Assembly (NCBI GenBank): GCA_963277665.1 | Contig: OY728143.1 | Coordinates: 533,358,394 to 533,422,393 of the forward strand | Length of the DNA stretch: 64,000 nucleotides | Reading direction: 5' to 3' | Origin: Viscum album | Lineage: Eukaryota > Streptophyta > Magnoliopsida > Santalales > Viscaceae | Shown here: positions 48,653-58,565 of the stretch, one piece after another | Numbering within the stretch: position 1 is the first letter of the stretch | How the letters are laid out: each line of letters opens with the position of its first letter | The notes under the pieces: model-generated | What the model was told of the DNA's origin: nothing | Databases searched by the model: none | The model's input: the letters and a program-made list of their open reading frames with translations, nothing else | Translations under genes and position numbers: made by a program

Positions 48653-51600
48653 GGAAATGAGAAGTGTATCAATAAGAACATTTGGTACATGGATAGTGGT
48701 TGTTCTCGACATATGACTGGAAACAAATATTTCTTTGAAAAGGTTATCAAAACAAAAGGTGGAAAAGTTACCTTCGGAGATAATGCTCAAGGAAAGATTG
48801 TTGGTATAGGTAATATCGTTTTTCTTGGAAAAGTTCTTATTTCAAATGTTTTATTTGTAAAAGGTATTAGGCACAATCTCATCAGCATAAGTCAATTATG
48901 TGATGAAAGTTACCTTGTGAATTTTAGAAATGATAAGTGTCTAGTTCACAATTCCAAGGATGAATTCATTCTATCTGCCCATAGGCAAGAGAATGTTTAC
49001 ACTATTAACTTAGAAGACCTTAGGAACCAAAACTTACCTTGTTTAAGTGTAATAGAAGACCAATCGTGGCTATGGCATAGGAGACTAGGACACTGTAATT
49101 TGAGAAACCTAAGAAAACACTCAAAGAAAGGACTTGTAAAAGGGATACCGGATCTTAGATATGATTCTTCAAAAGTCTGTGATCCTTGTCAATTTGGCAA
49201 GCAACATAAAACTAGCTTTAAATCAATTAATGAAGTTTCAACTTCTAATGCATTACATCTTGTGCATATGGATCTGTTTGGTCCTTCACAATCTGGAAGC
49301 ATTGGAGGCAAATACTATGTATTTGTTTTAGTTGACGACTTTACTAGATTTACATGGGTCTACTTTCTCACAAAGAAATCTGATGCCTTTTCCTATTTCA
49401 AAACTTTTAGAGCCCAAGTTAAAAATGAGAAAAACCTACCATTGATAACTATTCATAGTGATCATGGTGGTGAATTCCAAAATTCAGATTTTGAAACTTT
49501 TTGTAGTAAGAAAGGTATTACTCACAATTTCTCAGCTACAAGAACTCCTCAGCAAAATGGGGTTGTTGAAAGAAGAAATCGTATTCTTCAGGAAATAACT
49601 CGAACCATGTTGAGTGAATACTCAATTGCTAAGCACTTTTGGGATGAAGCTGTTAGTACTGCCTGTTATACTATAATTCGTGTTTTAACTAGACCATTTC
49701 TTAACAAAACTCCTTACGAGTTATGGACTGGCCGAAAACCTAAAGTTTCTTACTTCAAAGTTTTTGGATGCAAAGTATTCATTCTGAATACAAAAGATAA
49801 TTTACACAAATTTGCACCAAAATCTGATGAAGGAATCTTTCTAGGCTATTCCACAACCTCTAAGGCTTATAGAGTTTTCAATAAAAACACTTGTACTGTT
49901 GAAGAAACAGTACATGTAAAATTTGATGAAACTAACCCTTTTGTTTTCAACCAACCCAATCCTACATCCTCGGATGTGTTTTCTAAAAATTTTTATCAAC
50001 CTTTGTTAGAAGAACATTCTGATAAAGAAAATGTTCAAGAAAGTATTCCTGAAACATTTACCACAGAAGATTTTCTACCATATGTTGATGAACAGGTTTT
50101 ACAAAACCCAAATCAATTGTTTCTTAGGAATCATCCCAGTGATAACATCATTGGTGATATAAATCAACCTGTAAGGACCAAAAATTCCTTAAGAAATGAA
50201 ATAGAACATCTTGCTTTTCTTTCCCAATTTGAACATAAAAGTCCAAGTGAGTCCTTAGGTGATGATGATTGGATCAAAGCAATGCAGGATGAACTAAATG
50301 AATTTGAAAGGAATCAAGTCTGGACTTTAGTTGAAAGACCTAAAGAAACAACTGTAATTGGTGTAAAATGGGTTTTCAGAAATAAGTGTGATGAAAATGG
50401 AATCATTGTAAGAAATAAAGCAAGACTTGTTGCTAAAGTCTATAATCAACAAGAGGGAATAGACTATGAAGAAACATATGCTCCTGTAGCTAGACTAGAA
50501 TCTATTCGTATTCTATTAGCCTTCGCAGCATATTTCAATTTCAAACTATTTCAAATGGATGTCAAATGTGCTTTTTTAAATGGTTTTGTTCAAGAAAATG
50601 TTTTTGTCGAACAACCTCCTGGTTTTCAAGACCCAAAACATCCTGATCATGTTTTTAAACTTACCAAGGCTCTATATGGTCTTAAACAAGCTCCTAGAGC
50701 ATGGTATGATAGACTTACAGGATTTCTTTTACAAAACATTTATAGAAAAGGTACAGCTGATCCAACTCTTTTTATCAAAATGGAAAACAAAAATGTTTTG
50801 GTTGTCCAAATCTATGTTGATGACATCATATTTGGATCAACTCAGAAATCTTTAACCGATTCTTTTGCAAATTTAATGAAATCTGAGTTTGAAATGAGTA
50901 TGATGGGTGAGTTAACATTCTTTCTAGGTTTTCAAATATCTCAAAAACCAGAAGGAACTTATATATCTCAACATAAGTATATTAAATACTTACTCAAAAA
51001 GTATGGATTTGACAAAACTAAAAGTATTAGCACCCCAATTGGTACCTCAAATACTCTTGATCTTGATGAAACTGGGAAACCAGTAGATCAAACAATTTTT
51101 AGAGGTATGATAGGGAGTTTGCTATACTTGACAGCTAGTCGACCCGACTTGATGTTTTCTGTATGCTTATGTGCAAGATATTATTCTAATCCAAAAGAGT
51201 CTCACTTAAAAGCCGTAAAGAGAATCTTTCGGTATTTAAAAGACACTATGGATTTAGGACTTTTCTACTCTTCTGGAAATGATTTTGTTTTAAAAAGTTT
51301 TTCAGATGCTGACTTTGGTGGTTGTAGAATGGATAGAAAAAGTACATCTGGAACATGTCATTTCTTAGGAGACTCTTTGGTTTCTTGGTCCTGCAAGAAA
51401 CAACACTCAGTAGCACTCTCCACTGCTGAAGCTGAATATGTAGCAGCTGGAAGTTGCTGTGCTCAAGTATTGTGGATGCAGCACACACTCACTGACTATG
51501 GTTTGAGTTTCTCCAAAACTCAAATTCTGTGTGATAATACAAGTGCCATAGCTCTTAGTAAAAACCCAGCACATCACTCTCGTGCAGAACACATAGATGT

Positions 51601-51757
51601 TAGGCATCACTTTCTTAGGGATCACACACAAAAAGGAGATATTGTTTTACAATTCATCGAAACGCAAGAACAACTTGCTGACATTTTTACAAAACCTTTA
51701 CCTTCCGATAGATTTGAATTTATAAAACAGAAGCTAGGAATGATTACATTAAAATAA
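48638..51757 (+). CDS. pol: Sirevirus pol: protease, integrase, reverse transcriptase, RNase H (1039 codons)
   Basis: In phase with gag and opening right after TAA 48635, with no ATG start of its own. Numbered from the first codon: aspartic protease DSG at 19-21; integrase zinc finger His147/His152 with Cys181/Cys184; integrase core Asp212, Asp275, Glu311 (DD35E spacing); GKPKVSYFKVFG-type C-terminal region 366-405; reverse transcriptase with RLVAKVYNQQ (596-605, usually QGYNQ), Asp641 and YVDD 726-729; RNase H with Asp890, Glu931, Asp966 and the C-terminal LADIFTKPL (1013-1021). Gene order is Ty1/copia (integrase before RT). All catalytic residues are present and no stop lies within, so the enzymes look intact. 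They would copy and insert the element if the upstream stops are bypassed or the proteins supplied by another copy. Confidence 0.93.
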   Translation: MFLFQGNEKCINKNIWYMDSGCSRHMTGNKYFFEKVIKTKGGKVTFGDNAQGKIVGIGNIVFLGKVLISNVLFVKGIRHNLISISQLCDESYLVNFRNDKCLVHNSKDEFILSAHRQENVYTINLEDLRNQNLPCLSVIEDQSWLWHRRLGHCNLRNLRKHSKKGLVKGIPDLRYDSSKVCDPCQFGKQHKTSFKSINEVSTSNALHLVHMDLFGPSQSGSIGGKYYVFVLVDDFTRFTWVYFLTKKSDAFSYFKTFRAQVKNEKNLPLITIHSDHGGEFQNSDFETFCSKKGITHNFSATRTPQQNGVVERRNRILQEITRTMLSEYSIAKHFWDEAVSTACYTIIRVLTRPFLNKTPYELWTGRKPKVSYFKVFGCKVFILNTKDNLHKFAPKSDEGIFLGYSTTSKAYRVFNKNTCTVEETVHVKFDETNPFVFNQPNPTSSDVFSKNFYQPLLEEHSDKENVQESIPETFTTEDFLPYVDEQVLQNPNQLFLRNHPSDNIIGDINQPVRTKNSLRNEIEHLAFLSQFEHKSPSESLGDDDWIKAMQDELNEFERNQVWTLVERPKETTVIGVKWVFRNKCDENGIIVRNKARLVAKVYNQQEGIDYEETYAPVARLESIRILLAFAAYFNFKLFQMDVKCAFLNGFVQENVFVEQPPGFQDPKHPDHVFKLTKALYGLKQAPRAWYDRLTGFLLQNIYRKGTADPTLFIKMENKNVLVVQIYVDDIIFGSTQKSLTDSFANLMKSEFEMSMMGELTFFLGFQISQKPEGTYISQHKYIKYLLKKYGFDKTKSISTPIGTSNTLDLDETGKPVDQTIFRGMIGSLLYLTASRPDLMFSVCLCARYYSNPKESHLKAVKRIFRYLKDTMDLGLFYSSGNDFVLKSFSDADFGGCRMDRKSTSGTCHFLGDSLVSWSCKKQHSVALSTAEAEYVAAGSCCAQVLWMQHTLTDYGLSFSKTQILCDNTSAIALSKNPAHHSRAEHIDVRHHFLRDHTQKGDIVLQFIETQEQLADIFTKPLPSDRFEFIKQKLGMITLK

Positions 51758-52600
51758 TCATTCGTATCTACTTCCTGTTTACATCTCTCCTAATAGTAAG
51801 AAACTCTTCGTAAAAACGGGGAGGACATTTCTTTCTGTCTTTATGCTTATTTTATCTTATTTTCCTTAACTATTTACTCTTTGGATTGTTTCTTTTTCTG
51901 TTTATCGTATTGACAGTTTTATCGTTTCATTTTAGTTTTTCCTGTTTATCGTATTGACCATTTTAATTTTTCTGTTTATCGTATTGAAATTCTTTTCCAT
52001 CGTATCGTCCAAAAATTTTGTATCGTCCGATGATAGTATTCAAATTCTTTTCCATCGTACCATTCAATAGTTTTTGAATCGACCGATGATGGTATTGAAA
52101 TTCTTTTCCATTGTACCATTCAATAGTTTTTGAATCGACCGATGATGGTATTGAAATTCTTTTCCATCGTATCATTCAATTTTTTTTGTATCGACCGATG
52201 ATAGTATTGAGATTGTTTTCCATCGTACTGTCAGTTAATGGTAACAACTTTTCTTCCATCGTACGATCCGATCATAGTAATGACTGTTTTCCATCGGCAT
52301 CATGATTTTTTTTCTCTCCTTACGATTGTGTTTACTTTTGATTCATACCAAAACCAGCAATCACCTTATGTTCTCCGACAGGTTTCTTTTCATTTTTTTT
52401 TAAATTTTTTTTTGCTTTAATCCTAACCATTGATCTGGTATTATCTAATATTGACCGTAGAATATCAACGGTCATCTCTTTATCGCCTATAAATACCCCC
52501 CTCCCCTCCCCAAACCCACTTTGATGTTTCAGGATTTGAGGCGAAGCTCTACTCCACCAGCTATAAACCATCGTACGATCTTTTCATCGGCAGAATCTTT
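51758..52600 (+). other. Spacer between pol and the env-like gene
   Basis: Non-coding 843 bases with pyrimidine-rich runs and repeated TATCGTATTGA words at about 51904-51990, echoing the LTR repeats. It includes the 56-base tandem array and two ATCGTACGAT palindromes (52258-52267 and 52570-52579). The word CTATAAATA at 52489-52497 resembles a TATA box about 100 bases before the env-like ATG, so an internal promoter for that gene is conceivable. Confidence 0.6.
51983..52240 (+). repeat. 56-base tandem array between pol and env-like gene
   Basis: Units start at 51983, 52038, 52094, 52150 and 52206 (periods 55, 56, 56, 56), each beginning ATTGAAATTCTTTTCCATCG or a variant; the last is truncated. 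Each unit carries the motif ATCG(A/T)CCGATGAT. Antisense frames through it merely follow the repeat. Confidence 0.9.
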
Positions 52601-54853
52601 ATGTCTCAATCTTCTGCTAATACTCCTGCTGAAATGTCTTCAAAGACTTTTACAGAGAAAGACTTTCACAGAGAAAGGTTAGTATCCTGAGATTTTTTCG
52701 ATATGTACGATTCTACAATCAAGAGGATTATTTTGTTTCAAGGATGGGAACATCTCTGTGTGGAAAAGCCTGATATTAAAGATCCAGTTCTTTTTGATGA
52801 AGTTTGTCAGTTTTACAAAACCGTTTCTTTCGACAAATATATGACTATAAACTTCGCTGTGTACGATAGAAAGTTATCTATGTCTGTGAAACAAGCGGCA
52901 CATTTTCTGAATGTTTCTATAGAAGGCGATGCATTCTGTCCATCTCACAAACTACCAGAGGAAGTTGGTACGTTTAACAGAGAAAGTGCTGAAAAAACTT
53001 TGTTTGTTATTAATGAGGAAAAGAGGAAAGTTTCTCATCTTTCACCGGACATTCGGTTTGTCACCTTATGGATGCAAGGTTTTATTATCCCAAGGAAAGG
53101 GGATAGAGAAACCCTTAAAGTTTCTGATGTCTTTATGCTCGACTATCTTGTGAATATGAGGAATGTAAATCTCGTGGGATATGTTTTTGAAACCATCAAG
53201 AATGTCAAGAAAGGAGGGATTAAATCCCAGATAATAATGTATCCATCTATCCTTACGAAATTCATTCTTGAGAGTATGAAGTTTTGTAACATTCCTTTGA
53301 AAGGAGAACCTATGGATTTGAGGCCATCTTTGATTAATAAGAGTACGATGAAAAAGCTGAATGTTTGTTTTGATTCAAATTCAAAACTTTTTGTCAGAGA
53401 TGTAGAAGCTGAATTCGCTCAAAATCAATCGGCACCTATGCCAGCCAAGGACAATCAATCAACCGGTGTTACTTGAAAGTCTGATCCTCAAACTAGTACA
53501 AAACCAAAGAAGAAGCCAAGGTACAGCAAAGAAGTTGTAGCCAAATGGAGAAAGGACAAGGAACAAAGAAAGGAAGGTGATCCAAAGTTTGGTATTGACC
53601 CTGCTGAGGCCTTTGCAGAAAGAATAAGGGTAGAAGAAACCCATCAAGCTGAAAAGAAAAAGAAGACTCTTTTGAAAAGAAAGGCTCAGGACTTTGATAT
53701 CTCTAAAGTCTTGAAAGCAGTTGAAGATGCTAGTGCTCAACTAACTGTGGAAGTGCACCAAGAGCCCATCGTACAGAGTCTGCCTGAGAAAGAAAAAGGA
53801 AAACAAGTGATAGAAGAAGTGGAAGTAGAAGAAGGAGATTTTCTATTAGAATTTCTTCAAAGTTCAAAGAAAAGTAGAGAGGAATCGCTTCAAAAGCTGA
53901 GCGAAGGTGTTCAACAAACTCCTCATGCCGATCAGGAAAGATCTCCGGACAGGATGTCATCTCGAGAAAAGCAAGATGCTCAATCTTCTCAGTCTGAAAA
54001 AGTTGTTGTCATTAGTGACAAAGTAGAAGAAGAAAGAAAGCAGAAAGAAAAAGTGAAAGGGAAACAGCCAGTTGTTGATTCAAGCAGATCGTATGAACTA
54101 GCATCGTACGATGAAGATACTGATTCAGAGCATAAAATCTCTCTCAAGAAGAGTGATTACATTGTTCATGTTTTGAGAAGGATGGAGAAAACCATTCCTT
54201 ATTTCCCGAGGCTGGAAGGGAAGATTGATTTTATTACTGAAAATCAAAGGAAAAAGTTTGGCTCTGTAAAAGAATTGAGAAAGAAAATTTTGTCAGTAGA
54301 AGCCGATCTGAAAGTTCTTTCTGAAAGCTCAGTTGCTCATAAGAAGGCTTGCAATAAGATGACCAAGTGGTCCTACAAAACAGAGAGCTCAATCAATGAT
54401 CATGGAATAGCTATTGAAGATATAAGGAGGTTATCAAATGATCTAGCAATTTCTTTCAACAAGCTTGATAGAGAAACGGTTGAAAGGCTAAACCATTTAT
54501 CTTCTCAAAGAGCCGATGTTCCTTCAGTAAAAGACTTACAAGATAGGATGAATGCTTTCCAATCTGAATTCTCAAAGGTTTCATCTTTCAAAGATGAAAT
54601 GGTTTTACTGAAGAATCAAAATTCTGAGTTGTCCAAGGATAACAAGAATCTGCAAAACAGAATTGATACCCTTGAAGAAGTAATCAGAGTACAGGAGGAG
54701 ACCATCAGAAATCAAGATCAGATTTTTGCAGATCAACAAGAGCTTCTCAAAACTCAGGGTGAATCAATTTCTGAAGACAAGAAGGAGATCAAGAAGATGA
54801 AAGCTGTGCTTCATGAGCTTATAAAGAAAGAGAAGGAAAGAGAAAACAAATGA
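52601..54853 (+). pseudogene. Sirevirus env-like (third) gene, interrupted by two TGA stops
   Basis: One frame runs from ATG 52601 to TGA 54851-54853, broken by TGA at 52688-52690 (codon 30) and 53474-53476. Pieces: residues 1-29, an open 257-codon stretch from ATG 52703, and a 393-codon stretch from ATG 53672. The first half (FQGWEHLC..., then a VFMLDYLVNM-like block) resembles the globular N-terminal domain of plant env-like/'putative plant transposon protein' products. The second half is Lys/Glu-rich, ending in a long coiled coil (roughly 54270-54850). No signal peptide or clear membrane segment was seen, so 'env' reflects position more than proven function. Both stops are TGA, one step from CGA, the usual result of CpG decay. 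Confidence 0.75.
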
Positions 54854-54990
54854 TTGTTGTATTTGTTTCTTTTGGAACTTGTTTGTTTTGTAATAACTCT
54901 TATAATCCTTTCTCTTTTATCCATTGTCTTGTATTACTTCACTAACTCTTTCAGACAATTCGAGATTACTCCTTTCTTTTTGTAAATCAC

Positions 54991-55216
54991 AAAGGGGGAG
55001 AATATTTACAAAGCAAAGATTGTTTTACAAAGGGGGAGAATGCATTACAATGCTCTTAAGGAAAATCTACGAATACAATCCTTAGGAAAGTCAATACCTA
55101 AGGGGGAGTTAGTTGTATTCAATTTTCTTATTCAAAAGAGTTTTTAAACTCAGGAGGAGATAAGTATTTCTTGTTTCATTTACTTTGTGTGTTTGTGCTT
55201 TCCAAAAAGGGGGAGA
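54991..55216 (+). other. Five polypurine tracts before the 3' LTR
   Basis: AAAGGGGGAGAA at 54991-55002, the same at 55029-55040, AAGGGGGAGTT at 55100-55109, AGGAGGAGATAA-like at 55152-55163 and AAAAAGGGGGAGA at 55204-55216, the last one base from the LTR. Only the last is positioned as the normal plus-strand primer. Multiplied polypurine tracts in this spot are an established hallmark of Sireviruses. The spacer 54854-54990 between the gene and the first tract is non-coding. Confidence 0.9.
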
Positions 55217-55217
55217 T

Positions 55218-56418
55218 TGTTAAGTCAAAAGTCTTCTTTTGACTTCTATATCATGTTTTGGAAATCACAAATGTATTCTGTCATATGTTTGTATATTACA
55301 ATTGTCTTTTATCATGTTTATCGTATCGTACGATGTTGATCGTACTGACCAAATTGTATCGTACTGACTCTGTCAAACATATCGTACTGACTCTGTCAAT
55401 CTTATCGTATTGACTCTGTCAATCGTATCGTACTGACTCTGTCAATCGTATCGTACTGACTCTGCTATTCAGATGATCATTATTTGTTTTGGTACTTTGT
55501 CAAAAACTCTCTCTGCATATGAATCGTACTCATGTTTTACATTTCTATATATCTCTTGTCCAAACAAAACGATGTCGTTGAGTTAGTTACAAACTAATCA
55601 AAACGATGTCGTGCTTTCTGTTTCAATATGACCGTTGGAGGCAATATGACCGTTGGAACCCGAGGCCTATAAATAGGAGGTCATTTGAAGCTGAGAACAC
55701 AAAGATGAACAAAGAGAACGAATAAAGAGACTCTGTGAACTACGAAGATTGTAGAGAGATACACTGTGACTTCTCTCATCAGCTTTGTGCGTCCGATCAT
55801 CGTATCGAGGGCTTTCAAGTAATTGAAAGACAGAGGTGCCGATTACCTGCAAAATCGAGGGCTGCCGGGGATAGGCAGACAGACGTGCCGATCATCGTAT
55901 CGAGGGCTGCCGGGGATAGGCAGACAGATGTGCCGATCATCGTATCGAGGGCTCATCAGGGTGTTGGTGAGACAGACCTTTTATCCTAGGTGAAAGGATA
56001 ACCCTTCTCTTTGGGTTAAAAGAATTGTATTACTTTTACATTTCCGCTGTTGTATTAGAAAGGGATTTGTGTTGTTTCCTTTCTTCTTTACATATTCAAT
56101 TGTAATTGTTTCAATTACAATCATTCTATTACATTTTGTTTTGATTGGTTCTATACGCTTTAAGGTAGAATCATTCACATTTGTATTACTCTGATTATTG
56201 TGTTCACCTTGAATACAATTGTTTTGCTTTACAATAGTATCACAATACATCATACCTTTTACATTCAATACAATTGTGGGTGTTTGTATTTTTATTAGTT
56301 TAAGATCATTTAAACTAATCTCTTTTTTACTAAAACTCAAAGTTTTTAAACCTACAATTCACCCCCCTCTTGTATTGTTCCATCTAATAGACTTTTATAT
56401 CTACTATTCGATCCAACA
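55218..56418 (+). repeat. Sirevirus 3' LTR
   Basis: 1201 bp, TGTTAAG...CCAACA, collinear with the 5' LTR with ~16 substitutions and one fewer C in the final C run. The terminal hairpin (55222-55245), ATCGTACGAT (55325-55334), the 23-base array (55356-55470), TATA box (55668-55676) and 45-base repeats are all kept. Transcripts from the 5' LTR would be polyadenylated here. It is followed by the right GTTTC duplication. Confidence 0.95.
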
Positions 56419-56423
56419 GTTTC
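56419..56423 (+). repeat. Right target-site duplication of the Sirevirus
   Basis: GTTTC, identical to 45422-45426. The following ATTATGAAATAATAACTCC continues the interrupted L2 LTR. Confidence 0.95.
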
Positions 56424-58565
56424 TATTATGAAATAATAACTCCACTATCTTCTATATACTGTGATGTTATTATAAAAAAAGGTACAACCATATTAATTAT
56501 TCTATCCATCCTATAAATGATAAAGTCATCGTACGTTTGTACGTATGGCTTACCCTCTCCACATCGTGGGGTAGTTTGTTGTTCAAACACTTCATTATTT
56601 TCATGCGTATAATAACGAGTATAACAAATTTAAATAAGAAATATAACCTGTTAATGATTATTTATATATTATATAATATCAAATTACATACGATTTCACC
56701 ATGAATATAATAATATTGTTTCTCGTGGTTATGTATAGATTGTCGTCTCCATGATGCAATGAGATTCATTTCTACGTTCACCAAGGAACAATGATTATAA
56801 AATACATATGATTAATTATTATGTAATATATTAAATAATAATTATAATAGATATATATATATATATACATTTATGTACTTACTTATATCTTATTCACTTA
56901 GTTCCGTTCAATACGATATGAAAATGTAAACAACATTTATGTTTATGTACGGTCTACCGTCTCCATAAATGGTGTTTTCCATTTCATATATTCATCTATT
57001 ATACGTATTTATATTCTAAATATATATGATATATAAGTAATTTTTTGTATTCTGGATGTATTTAAATCATGATCTATGTAATATAATCAAGAGTAACAAG
57101 ATAAAACATGTACGATAATGAAATCGATTATTACCCAAAATTTTAATTTAACATAGAAATTATTTTTAAATAGGTATAATAATGTCATAAATGAATCATG
57201 TATGACATCATAAATAGTAATATTGTTCTGGAATTTTTTAATAACATACTATGGTATTTATACATGAGGTTAAACGTACCCTCTACTAAAGGAAAGTGAA
57301 ATGTAATGGTTAATTTCACAATCTAATTATTATCAAAGGTTGTTTTTACATATGTATCTAATGGGACATATTTATTATCCTTATTCATGTTTCATAAAAA
57401 AATTAAAAGGTATTTTTTTAATCTACTTTTATACTAAATCATTATTTTAAAATTTTTTACGATTTATTCTTCTAAACATTTCTCATTAATATCCTTGTTT
57501 TAAAAATAGTTTTAAGGATTTATTAATAATAACATTAATTTTTTAAAATGGAAATTCCATTCATAAATTAAAAATTTGTATGGGACACTTTGAATCAAAA
57601 ATATTTTTTAAATTAATTCCTTTATAAATTATGTGACTTTTAAATGATTTCATGAAGAATGTATATTTCTTTCAATGATTTTTACTAATCATTTTCAACT
57701 ATGTCATAATTCATTACGGAATATTATTCTTGATCGAGGTTGATTTATTATGATAAAATTTGTAGATATTGTATTGAATGTTTTGTGATATGTTTCATAG
57801 TGGATGTGTTATTTTTATAACATTAATGGTTTGTGGATAATGTATTGACATTTCTTATCGTAGTTTTTATATGAATGTTTATGTTATGTTTAATCGTTCT
57901 CATATGAGGAATGCATTGGACTTAGTAAATGAAGGGTGTAGCCCGCTATAGCTCATTAATGCATTGGTAGGTATCATGAGACAAACTAATGTCTTGAAAA
58001 AAGGCCTTGACAAAATATTATTTGTAGTCTTGGCACAAGGCCTTGACTATGTTGTTATGAAATGTAGCATTATTGATTCCATAATTATGAATGTGGGTAT
58101 CGATATTTCATGTGATTATTAGACTAGAAGAATATCCTCGTGAATAAGTAAATGGAATTATTTTATTATATATTTTCTATATTATGATTATTATTATGTT
58201 TAAAATGGCTTTTGTTTAAGTCACATACATTGACTTAAATGTTTATGGTTACTTAAGAAAATATATGCTATATTGTAATCCTTACTGAGCATATGTGCTC
58301 ACCCATTTCTATTTTTTTAGAATTCCCTAGATTCCAAGAAGTGTATTATGATTGATAAGCATGGTTATGTTAAAGGATTAATGGTGTTCTCAAAGGATAA
58401 TTTATGTTGTGTTTTATTTTTTAATATGTAATGTCACATTCATGTCTCAAATATATTTTCCAAGACTGATAAAAAGTCCAGTCTTTCGGGACTAGATTCC
58501 TTATAATCATGACAATGTATTAAAATAATGCCCCGTCTCTGGGTAACTATGGTCGGGGTGTTACA
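56424..58565 (+). mobile_element. LARD-like element L2, 3' LTR, second part
   Basis: Resumes the L2 LTR exactly after the duplication and matches 38606-40753 of the 5' LTR. The CGTACG box (56529-56545), the (AT)n tract near 56853-56870, the CCCGCTATAGCTC box (57952-57964) and the TTACTGAGC box (58282) are all present. It ends GGTCGGGGTGTTACA, the usual form of this LTR end. Flanking five-base words (GAATA at 36296-36300, AAAGA after 58565) do not match, as expected for an old insertion. Confidence 0.85.

Larger units (their letters stand above)
45427..56418 (+). mobile_element. Young full-length Sirevirus-type Ty1/copia retrotransposon (10,992 bp)
   Basis: Complete element: 1202 bp 5' LTR, primer site, gag, pol (protease-integrase-reverse transcriptase-RNase H, the Ty1/copia order), a spacer with tandem repeats, an env-like gene, five polypurine tracts and a 1201 bp 3' LTR, flanked by an exact GTTTC duplication. 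The LTRs differ at about 16 substitutions and one single-base indel, ~1.4%. Sirevirus placement rests on the long gag with coiled coil, the extra gene after pol, the multiplied polypurine tracts and palindromic LTR motifs. Two stops in gag-pol and two in the env-like gene suggest it is defective as written. It sits in the same orientation as its host element L2. Confidence 0.95.

Noticed and set aside
51983..52240. CRISPR-like array
   Set aside because: Whole 56-base units are repeated head to tail with no unique spacers, in a plant retrotransposon.
52489..52497. Calling CTATAAATA a definite promoter of the env-like gene
   Set aside because: Single TATA-like word in AT-rich DNA without other evidence; mentioned only as a possibility.
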